Source: a virus. From it: a DNA stretch of 27,739 bases. Below are positions 21,819 to 27,739 of this stretch, in pieces (position 1 is the first letter of the stretch; each line of letters begins with the position of its first letter). Below the pieces are notes generated by a model. That model was not told the DNA's origin, did not search any database, and worked only from the letters and a program-made list of their open reading frames with translations. The position numbers and the translations under genes were made by a program. The stretch is taken from positions 1 through 27,739 of the IMG/VR virus record IMGVR_UViG_3300008012_000137, one strand, 5' to 3'.

Positions 21819-23669
21819 TCAGGCTGTTAGTTCAATCCAATCTTTGGATGGATCAAAGTAAATAGTTCCCGCACTAGCGTCATAAACATATCCAACCACT
21901 CTTACTACAGCGCTAGACCCTGTTGGGGCGGTGGCAGTAACATGACCTGCCGTGCTGTCTAGATATAGTACATCTCCGTCAGCGGCAGAGCTGAATCCAG
22001 TAGAGTCAGCCATCTTTACAATACCCTCTTTTACCATGGCTGTTCTGCTCTGAGTGTCAGAAGCTACACAAAGCATTTTTATTCCGTCAGTTGTATTGGC
22101 TCTTGCGGCGTCCCAACCACCGTCATACTGATAGACGTCACCAGCTGTCAAAGACAATGTGTTCGTACCAAAAGATTTAAGGACCCTCGAACCCATAGAA
22201 AAATCTCCAGCGCTTGAAAGAGATACTGAGGCGTCTGTTCTTATAGAATTAGCCTCTAGAGCACCACCTAATTCTAAAGCAGTCCCACTCCACTCAAGGT
22301 TGGAGTCTCCTTTAATCGTGTCGGAATCCGTGAAAACTGCTAACTGAGTATTAGCGGGAGTTCCAAAAGTGTCTACGGTGCCTGAAGGTTGATCTACAAA
22401 AGAAAGGTTACCACTTCCGTCAGTCTTAATGACTTGGTTTGCGCTGCCGTCAGACGCAGGGAGAAAGAACGTGGTGTTTCCAGTAAGCACGTCAGGCGCT
22501 CTAAGAATAACATAATTGTCTCCAGCATCATCATAGAAAGCCAGCATAGCATCAAGAGCCCCAACTGGTTTTAAAGACGTGGTGCCGAGAAGTGTTTCTG
22601 TATTGCCATCCAAAAAAGTTTTCCAAGAAAGAGCTCCTGTCACACTTGAAACCAGCGCATAATCTGATACTGATGGAGGACCATCAGGAAGAATAAACGT
22701 AGTATCGGACGTTACACTAATTGGAGCCGATATTGCAATAAAATTGCTTCCCAAAACGTCAGACTCATAAAGTTTTATCTTTCCCGTCCCAATTCCCCCA
22801 CCACCGTCAAACTGAATATCATCAGACTTCAAGATGATGGCTCCAGTTCCGTCAGGGTCAATCGTAATGTCTCCGTTAGATGCAGACGTAATCTTATTTC
22901 CGTTTACGTCAAGGTCACCACCGAGCTGAGGAGTAGAGTCTAAGTCTACGCCGAAAGCCGTAGGGGTGGCAACACCGCTTGCGTTACCAATCCAAATCTG
23001 TCCATCAGGAATGTTGGGTACGTCGTTAGAACGACCAATAGCCATAACGACAATCTCACCGTTGTTCTGCTGGCGCCTACCTACCTTACCCACATTCTGA
23101 ATAAGGTTTGTTCCAGTAGGCTTGACGTTTGTAAGACCTCCTCCACTTGCAACATAAACGACATCACCCTCCTGAAAGTCATTAGCCACTTGAGTGTCAA
23201 TGTCCTCAAGACTTCCTATGCACGTAGCCTGACCGTTGTCGTTTTGAGAGTAGTCATCCTTAGCCAATCCAATAGAAGGCATCTTAGATGAGTCAGCTGC
23301 GTCAGCTTTGGCTACAGCAATTCTGTTCTGGCCGTTGTTGTATCCTGTGATGTACAACGGATCTCCTTTAGATACGGCTTCGTCGAACCTTACCTCAATG
23401 GTAACGCGATCGGCGAAAGACCACTCTGTGTTGTAGTCTTCTCCGTCAATCTTTCTAAGAACTTGAAATTGAGTTCCTCCAGCTGGTACCCCTTGGCCAG
23501 CAGCCCCTTGGTCACCAGTATCCCCCTTCTCACCCTTGTCACCCTTGGGTCCTTTCTCAGTAACGTCTACAGACGTGGCTACTGAAGTTGTAACATCTAC
23601 AGAAGTAGCAGCAGATACTGTTACATCAACAGACGTAGAATCACTGACAGTTATAGAAACATCGCTCAT
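21819..23669 (-). CDS. Collagen-stalk fibre protein
   Basis: A 616-residue protein built from modules. Residues 8-37 are three 10-residue repeats ending TSVDVT. Residues 40-60 are seven Gly-X-Y triplets (GPKGDKGEKGDTGDQGAAGQ), a collagen-like stalk that trimerises in phage fibres. From about 80 to 220 is a beta domain (VTIEVRFDEAVSKGDPLYIT ... GEIVVMAIGRSNDVPN). Next come beta-helix-like repeats (LGGDLDVNGNKITSASNGDI, then FDGGGGIGTGKIKLYES). The C-terminal domain contains GDVLYLDSTAGHVTATAPTG, VVRVVGYVYDASAGTIYFDP and WIELTA. The TAATG overlap with the upstream gene and the 2-nt gap to the jelly-roll gene suggest co-assembly. Its position between portal and capsid genes leaves open whether it is a head fibre or a tail fibre. 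Confidence 0.85.
   Translation of the reverse strand: MSDVSITVSDSTSVDVTVSAATSVDVTTSVATSVDVTEKGPKGDKGEKGDTGDQGAAGQGVPAGGTQFQVLRKIDGEDYNTEWSFADRVTIEVRFDEAVSKGDPLYITGYNNGQNRIAVAKADAADSSKMPSIGLAKDDYSQNDNGQATCIGSLEDIDTQVANDFQEGDVVYVASGGGLTNVKPTGTNLIQNVGKVGRRQQNNGEIVVMAIGRSNDVPNIPDGQIWIGNASGVATPTAFGVDLDSTPQLGGDLDVNGNKITSASNGDITIDPDGTGAIILKSDDIQFDGGGGIGTGKIKLYESDVLGSNFIAISAPISVTSDTTFILPDGPPSVSDYALVSSVTGALSWKTFLDGNTETLLGTTSLKPVGALDAMLAFYDDAGDNYVILRAPDVLTGNTTFFLPASDGSANQVIKTDGSGNLSFVDQPSGTVDTFGTPANTQLAVFTDSDTIKGDSNLEWSGTALELGGALEANSIRTDASVSLSSAGDFSMGSRVLKSFGTNTLSLTAGDVYQYDGGWDAARANTTDGIKMLCVASDTQSRTAMVKEGIVKMADSTGFSSAADGDVLYLDSTAGHVTATAPTGSSAVVRVVGYVYDASAGTIYFDPSKDWIELTA
23490..23552 (-). repeat. Collagen-like Gly-X-Y triplets
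   Basis: Seven consecutive triplets (GPK GDK GEK GDT GDQ GAA GQG), rich in Lys/Glu/Asp at X and Y, encoded directly after the short N-terminal repeats of the fibre gene. It is an uninterrupted stalk of 21 residues. Confidence 0.85.
23559..23648 (-). repeat. Three 30-nt tandem repeats at the start of the fibre gene
   Basis: The repeats encode VSDSTSVDVT, VSAATSVDVT and TSVATSVDVT. The last six residues are identical in all three, while the codons differ, so the repeats are old or kept by protein selection. They precede the collagen stalk and may form the trimer's base. Confidence 0.8.
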
Positions 23670-24148
23670 TATCTAGCATCCGTTTCTATTGCTTCAGAGA
23701 TATCTTCTTTCACAACGAAGTTTCCAAACAAAACAGTCTTGTGTGTGTCAAGTCCTCCAGTAGTACTGGGCTTGATGTATTGGATGTCGTATACGTAGTT
23801 GCCAGAAGGAATAGATCTCATAACCTTTGCAGAAGCCTGAATGGTTGCATTGCCACTGTCGTCGACAGCAACTGGCTCAAAGTTGTTTTCAGAACCAGCT
23901 CTATCTACAGCCTTGTCGCCAATGTCTTGGGTGCCAAGAACCAACCCCCCCTTACCTCTAGCTGCTCTTCCTCCCACAGGAGATACAACTTGTCTAACCT
24001 GAACAATAAATCTGTAGTTGTCAGTGTCAAGCTGAAGGGCTGTACCAGAGGAATCCTTTAGGGTTATCGTCAGGGAGAAGGTATCTCCTCTCTTACACGT
24101 GATGTCCAGTCTGGACGATTCGTCAAGATTTACTTTGCTCGTTGCCAT
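23669..24148 (-). CDS. Small Ig-like / fibre-adaptor virion protein
   Basis: A 159-residue protein starting MATSKVNLDESSRLDITCKR. The segment CKRGDTFSLTITLKDSSGTA is the typical N-terminal strand pair of small phage proteins resembling baseplate upper protein N-domains (R-G-D-T-F-x-x-x-x-x-x-x-D-x-x-G-x-x-x-x-L). A second half reads MRSIPSGNYVYDIQYIKPST then LFGNFVVKEDIS. Such proteins often anchor fibres. It lies between portal and fibre genes, overlapping both as TAATG, so an adaptor linking the fibre to the particle is plausible. The family is recognised by pattern only. Confidence 0.75.
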   Translation of the reverse strand: MATSKVNLDESSRLDITCKRGDTFSLTITLKDSSGTALQLDTDNYRFIVQVRQVVSPVGGRAARGKGGLVLGTQDIGDKAVDRAGSENNFEPVAVDDSGNATIQASAKVMRSIPSGNYVYDIQYIKPSTTGGLDTHKTVLFGNFVVKEDISEAIETDAR

Positions 24149-26583
24149 TATTGAAACATATTCATGAATGATGGAGCTTGCTCTTGCATTTCTCCACGGT
24201 CTCCTTTACGTTGTGAAATCAGCTGTGATTGTTTCACTGCCTGCTTGTCAACTCTTTCGTCCTTGCGATCCTCCTTGAGGACTTCAAGCTTTTCTTTAAA
24301 CTCCTGCTCTTCAGTTCTAAATCCGAGAGTAGCCTGAGCTCTAATCATTTCGATCTGCTTGCGCATCTCGTGCTCCATCTGCATGCGCTGAAGTTCAAGC
24401 TGACTCTTCATCTGCTCCATCTGCATATCTATCTGAGCCCTCATCTGCATCTCTTGTTGCTTTGCTTGAGACGCAGCGGCAGCTGACTGCTGAGCCACTT
24501 GAGCCTGCATAGCAGAGTTCTGTTGAGCCTGCTCAGACATGCGCTTCATGCGCTTATTGCGACGAACAATGAGAAGTCTTTCCGCCTGATTGACGTCACG
24601 CATATTGCGAACAGCAATGGCATCTTCGAGATCAATCTCTTTCTGTGCCAAAGCCATCTGGATATTCTGCTCAAGGTACATGCGATCCTTGTCCTCCATG
24701 TCCTTCACTACCTGAACACCGAAGTTGTACATAGGCAAGTCACCGAAGCTGCTGAGAACTTTCATGTTGCTCTCTCCAATCGCATTGGTGTAAGCCTTGT
24801 AGATGGGGGTGTCTTGGGGAAGGATTTGAAGACACTTGACGATGTCTTCGCAAACCTTCTTGTAGATAACCATGGCGGCATTGGTGATGTCGTAGATGGC
24901 GTTGTTGCCAGCCGCGATAGCGTTCTGCTGTACACCCACCAGCGTATCTCCTTTAGGAGTAGACGCATCCATCATCTCGTTGATGCCCGTAACGTCACGG
25001 ATCATACGCAAGTAGTGGTTGTACAAACTCACCAACTCGTTGATGTTTCGGATGTGGTTGTCAATGGTTCTGACAGGAGGGTTTTGGAATCCACCCTCTG
25101 GGTTCTTGCTTCTGTAGTAGAAGACACCCGTCTGCTCGTAGATATCGTGAAGCTCCAAAGGCTGGAGCTCTCCGCCCTTGCCGAGCTGTACGTTCTCAAG
25201 GCCTTCGATGTCGATGATAAGTCCGTCAGGCTTCGCCTTGGCCAGAGCCTGCTGAAGCTTGAGGTGTGTGATCTGCAACATATCAGCAAACCCAACACAT
25301 CCGTCGATCAAAGACTTGGGGATCATACGTCTGATGTTCGTGGCGATGCACGAGTAAGACATACGAGCTTTAGAGATGTCGTGAATGTTCTTAGGGACAT
25401 TGCTCTTCATACCGTAGTCAAACAGCATGTCGCAGCCCATAATGTATGTACCTCCGTAAATGGTTTGGATCTCCAGCTTGTGAGGCTTGCGAGCAAACAC
25501 AGAGTTCTTCTTCTCCTTGTATGAGTACCCCTCGTAGAAGAACCCACTATTACCGTACTGGTTTTCCTTCTCTTCAAAGTAGATGCAGTCCGTAGACACA
25601 AACTCGAAGTCGAGGAGGTCAACCATAAACTCATCGTACCCGTACATCGTCTTGTTTAAGGCACGATCGTACTGAGTGTCGTTAAGCTTTGATTTGTCGT
25701 AGCCATTCTTGTTAGCCACAGTGGTAGCAATCTTCTTGAAGTCTTCTTCAGAAAGAAAGTCTGCAGCTAGTCGCTTCAGTTCGCTGATGCTGACACGCTT
25801 GATGTGACCTGCATACTGCAAGTCATTCATTCCGGGATCTTCTGTGTAGCTGTGAATAAAGTTAATGGGATCCACGTACTCCTCGCGAATCCCGTAACTT
25901 GAGTCATTGCTTCTCTTGACGACACCCATCCCCAAAGAGACGAGATCATTAACGACTCTTCTAAAGATGCCGTCATTGAAGTTACTCCAAGAGAGTGTGA
26001 GGTTTGTCCCTATCTGAGCAGCAATCTCTGCGTCAGTCTTTACGTTTGTGTCCAAGAAGATGTCAGCCTCCTCCAGAGTTTCGGGCAAGGACTCAGGGTC
26101 TTCGCCCAGCACAAGGCCTCCGGTCTGCTCCTTGAGAGCTATAAGCTCTTCACGAAGCATCACCTGATTCTTGATACGATTCTTCTCTAGCTGCTTCTCT
26201 GAAGAAGAGATTGGATCAATCGCCTCAAGGTTAGGATACGGATCTCTTGACAGAATCTTGTTTGCGACAATCTTAGCGAACTTAGGGAGGATGGGGACAG
26301 GAGTGTAATCGAGGTTAACCAAACTGCCATCACCATTGTTTGGATCAAGGTTTGTCAAGATCTGCTTGTATATAGTAGTATCTTGAGTTCCGTTTGCGTA
26401 CTCTCTGTTCCTTTCAAAAGTTTTGTTTCGCTCTCTAAGTAGGGAGTTCTGATTGCTCAATCCACCCCACTGGCTTTCGATTGCTCTGGCGTAACTTGCA
26501 CCATAAGCTTCTGAAGATTTTTCTTGTTGAGAAGCAAGCGGATCGGGAAAGTTGCTTGACTTCTTGTTACCGTATGACTGCAT
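24148..26583 (-). CDS. Portal protein
   Basis: An 811-residue protein starting MQSYGNKKSSNFPDPLASQQ. The N-terminal part, RNKTFERNREYANGTQDTTI and PVPILPKFAKIVANKILSRD, is typical of portals in crAss-like and related Bacteroidetes phages. Later come FNDGIFRRVVNDLVSLGMGV near residue 205 and a clip/stem-like helix, DNHIRNINELVSLYNHYLRM then IRDVTGINEMMDAS near 505-545. Residues about 675-765 form a long Gln/Met-rich helix (QMEQMKSQLELQRMQMEHEM), likely the barrel that projects into the capsid. The protein ends APSFMNMFQ. It lies directly after the large terminase gene and behind its own promoter core. In the virion it forms the ring through which DNA is packaged and ejected. Confidence 0.88.
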   Translation of the reverse strand: MQSYGNKKSSNFPDPLASQQEKSSEAYGASYARAIESQWGGLSNQNSLLRERNKTFERNREYANGTQDTTIYKQILTNLDPNNGDGSLVNLDYTPVPILPKFAKIVANKILSRDPYPNLEAIDPISSSEKQLEKNRIKNQVMLREELIALKEQTGGLVLGEDPESLPETLEEADIFLDTNVKTDAEIAAQIGTNLTLSWSNFNDGIFRRVVNDLVSLGMGVVKRSNDSSYGIREEYVDPINFIHSYTEDPGMNDLQYAGHIKRVSISELKRLAADFLSEEDFKKIATTVANKNGYDKSKLNDTQYDRALNKTMYGYDEFMVDLLDFEFVSTDCIYFEEKENQYGNSGFFYEGYSYKEKKNSVFARKPHKLEIQTIYGGTYIMGCDMLFDYGMKSNVPKNIHDISKARMSYSCIATNIRRMIPKSLIDGCVGFADMLQITHLKLQQALAKAKPDGLIIDIEGLENVQLGKGGELQPLELHDIYEQTGVFYYRSKNPEGGFQNPPVRTIDNHIRNINELVSLYNHYLRMIRDVTGINEMMDASTPKGDTLVGVQQNAIAAGNNAIYDITNAAMVIYKKVCEDIVKCLQILPQDTPIYKAYTNAIGESNMKVLSSFGDLPMYNFGVQVVKDMEDKDRMYLEQNIQMALAQKEIDLEDAIAVRNMRDVNQAERLLIVRRNKRMKRMSEQAQQNSAMQAQVAQQSAAAASQAKQQEMQMRAQIDMQMEQMKSQLELQRMQMEHEMRKQIEMIRAQATLGFRTEEQEFKEKLEVLKEDRKDERVDKQAVKQSQLISQRKGDRGEMQEQAPSFMNMFQ

Positions 26584-26597
26584 TACTGTAGGCGCAT
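26583..26597 (-). other. Possible 4-codon leader ORF in front of the portal gene
   Basis: The first ATG after the promoter core (26597-26595) opens a frame MRLQ that stops at TAA (26585-26583). The last base of that stop is the A of the portal ATG, giving TAATG. The same TAATG joint links many full genes here, so a ribosome loading on the near-leaderless end could terminate and reinitiate on the portal gene. With four codons, chance is a serious alternative. Confidence 0.3.
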
Positions 26598-26603
26598 TTT
26601 GTG

Positions 26604-26611
26604 CAAATATA
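26604..26611 (-). promoter_or_regulatory. Bacteroidetes-type promoter core (TATATTTG) for the portal / fibre unit
   Basis: The minus-strand sequence TATATTTG is followed by CACAAA and an ATG at 26597, with the portal ATG 14 nt further on. It lies in the 33-nt gap between the terminase stop and the portal start. A perfect 12-bp palindrome (AGCCGATCGGCT) ends 7 nt upstream. No clear -33 box is seen. Confidence 0.72.
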
Positions 26612-26616
26612 AGAAA

Positions 26617-27739
26617 TTAGCCGATCGGCTTATACCGACGAAAAAACTTGGCCTCATTGAGTGTAGAGGTCTTCTTTTTCTGCTTCACCTTTTGAGCCGC
26701 AAGGAGGCATAACCCAGAGCTAATAGAAAGGTCATACTTAGTTCTGTTGTCGATCTTGAATCCAATCCAGTCCTCAAGAGTTCTGTTGAAGTACATCTTC
26801 CCATACTCTCCACTGTCTCTGTTGATGCCAACGTGATCGTGTATGTAAGCTTCTATGGCGTGAGCGTGAGCCTGTATCACCTCCTGAGAGTTAGAGGGGA
26901 TGCCTTTGGTCTTTACGTTGACTTTGGCATTAGGGGCAGACAGATGTCTTGGCCTGTTCATTAGGTATCCATCGTAACCCCTTGATTCAAAGTATCTTGC
27001 GATACCGTACTTATTGTTTTCAATCAACAGTGGGTACCCGTAGAACACAGCGGCCATCAAGCAGTCTTCATAGAAGATCTTAGCCAAAGGCGGACGGGAC
27101 GCATACTCCAGCACAAACATGTTCGATGGATGCTCCATGTGGAACTTGTTGTACAGGTGTAGCGCTCCCTTCGACCCCCGTCCATCGACGGTGGCATCAA
27201 GGTCGTAGGAGTCAACCCCGCCTACCCCCAGCTCTGCATTCGGTGCTATGCGCTTGTTGCGCTCAAACTTCTGTAGGTTCTGTAACTCTTTGGGGGGCAT
27301 CCATCCAATGTGGAATCTCCCCTGAGGATCTGGCTTGAATATTACCTCGGTGTCCTGAACACCGTCTCGCCAAACAAAGTTTCCCTTAACTACTGGATTT
27401 GGGAACAGCTCGTCATTGAACTGTATCTGCTCATAGATCTTTCCGATGTTGAACAAGCTACCCTCGATACTATCTCTAAAGGCTTCGTCCTCAGTGAAAG
27501 GGAACTGACGTATTACCTCGTTTAGTTCCGACGGGTCTTGCCTGAGGCTTTCCCTTTCGTTTTTAAGGTACGTCTTAGAGCCTTGAAAGATGCTATCACC
27601 ATCAAGACCATCCATAACCTTATCAGGATCTTCAACGATTGGATGTCCGTGGATGTCAAAGAAGCCCTCAAGGGAATCGTAAGCCGGGATAAATAATCTG
27701 TAAAGACCGCTCCTAGTCCTACCATTGGCATTTCTTTCT
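26617..27739 (-). CDS. terL: Large terminase subunit, C-terminal nuclease part (N-terminus beyond the right edge)
   Basis: The frame is open from the right edge with 373 visible residues and a stop at 26617; the ATPase half lies outside the window. The visible start, RTRSGLYRLFIPAYDSLEGF then FDIHGHP, is the post-ATPase linker common in Bacteroidetes phage terminases, followed by VIRQFPFTEDEAFRDSIEGS. The RNase H-like nuclease follows. A first acidic motif, GGVDSYDLDAT, lies near visible residue 177. A helix (FYEDCLMAAVFYGYPLLIEN) with acidic residues lies near 222-242. DNRTKYDLSISSGLCLLA lies near 330-345 and supplies the last Asp. The protein cuts concatemers and drives DNA into the head through the portal encoded next. 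The ATG at 27613-27615 is internal and not the true start. Confidence 0.88.
   Translation of the reverse strand, partial: ERNANGRTRSGLYRLFIPAYDSLEGFFDIHGHPIVEDPDKVMDGLDGDSIFQGSKTYLKNERESLRQDPSELNEVIRQFPFTEDEAFRDSIEGSLFNIGKIYEQIQFNDELFPNPVVKGNFVWRDGVQDTEVIFKPDPQGRFHIGWMPPKELQNLQKFERNKRIAPNAELGVGGVDSYDLDATVDGRGSKGALHLYNKFHMEHPSNMFVLEYASRPPLAKIFYEDCLMAAVFYGYPLLIENNKYGIARYFESRGYDGYLMNRPRHLSAPNAKVNVKTKGIPSNSQEVIQAHAHAIEAYIHDHVGINRDSGEYGKMYFNRTLEDWIGFKIDNRTKYDLSISSGLCLLAAQKVKQKKKTSTLNEAKFFRRYKPIG
26619..26630. other. Perfect 12-bp palindrome AGCCGATCGGCT at the terminase stop
   Basis: The sequence AGCCGATCGGCT equals its own reverse complement. It covers the last codons and part of the stop of the terminase gene and lies 7 nt upstream of the portal promoter core. 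It could be an operator for that promoter or a coincidence of the codons for Pro-Ile-Gly. Confidence 0.35.

Noticed and set aside
24499-25524. A 341-codon open frame on the plus strand.
   Set aside because: It lies wholly antisense to the portal gene, has the Val/His/Leu/Arg-rich composition typical of a complement frame, and shows no start context or recognisable motif.
1-27739. Defence systems, CRISPR arrays, tRNAs, integrase, transposons or diversity-generating retroelements.
   Set aside because: No direct-repeat array, tRNA-like cloverleaf, transposase, reverse transcriptase or recombinase motif was seen; all space is taken by packaging and virion genes.

Overview
The window is one densely packed late (structural) module of a tailed bacteriophage. 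Every supported gene lies on the minus strand, so the module reads from the right end (27739) to the left end (1). I place the phage on a Bacteroidetes host, probably a marine flavobacterium. Two things support this. The promoter element is repeatedly TATATTTG (once TACCTTTG), matching the Bacteroidetes -7 consensus TAnnTTTG. The head and connector proteins also look like those of crAss-like, Cellulophaga-type and uncultured marine podoviruses. Protein family calls rest on remembered motif patterns, not on a search. No replication, lysis, integration, tRNA, CRISPR or defence gene is visible.

Layout in transcription order. (1) Packaging and portal: the C-terminal half of the large terminase (27739-26617), then an 811-residue portal protein (26583-24148). 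(2) Surface or fibre block: a small Ig-like virion protein (24148-23669), a collagen-stalk fibre protein (23669-21819), a jelly-roll adhesin-like protein (21816-20833) and a small conserved protein (20836-20429). (3) Five tiny, very basic, overlapping genes (20399-19049), one only 57 residues long and one carrying an EF-hand loop. (4) Capsid block: two related decoration-like proteins (19014-18179), a third small virion protein (18171-17827), a scaffold-like protein (17800-16673), the major capsid protein (16667-15282) and another small virion protein (15218-14892). (5) A LamG-like virion protein (14834-13617) and an AT-hook protein (13605-12769). (6) Connector and tail: two ring/adaptor proteins (12723-11971, 11967-11104), a 2550-residue tail-hub/stabilization protein (11104-3452) and its detached C-terminal part (3447-2509). 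(7) Two probable internal virion/ejection proteins (2488-1400 and 1400-off the left edge).

The sequence itself suggests a transcription map. Six TAnnTTTG elements precede the genes starting at 26583, 20399, 19014, 14834, 12723 and 2488. In four cases only 4-5 nt separate the element from the ATG, so the mRNAs should be leaderless or nearly so. Hairpins follow the genes ending at 15282, 14892 and 12769, and two of these are followed at once by a new promoter and ATG. Inside the units, genes are joined by TAATG or ATGA overlaps, consistent with termination-reinitiation rather than Shine-Dalgarno initiation.

The most unusual object is the stabilization protein. After the family-typical GGYDP segment it carries about 1000 residues of acidic, cysteine-free, coiled-coil-rich sequence with a dockerin-like loop. 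It then stops, and the expected C-terminal part of the family begins 4 nt later in another frame. No stretch longer than 300 bases lacks a gene; the longest intergenic gaps are about 45-65 nt and hold the promoters and hairpins.
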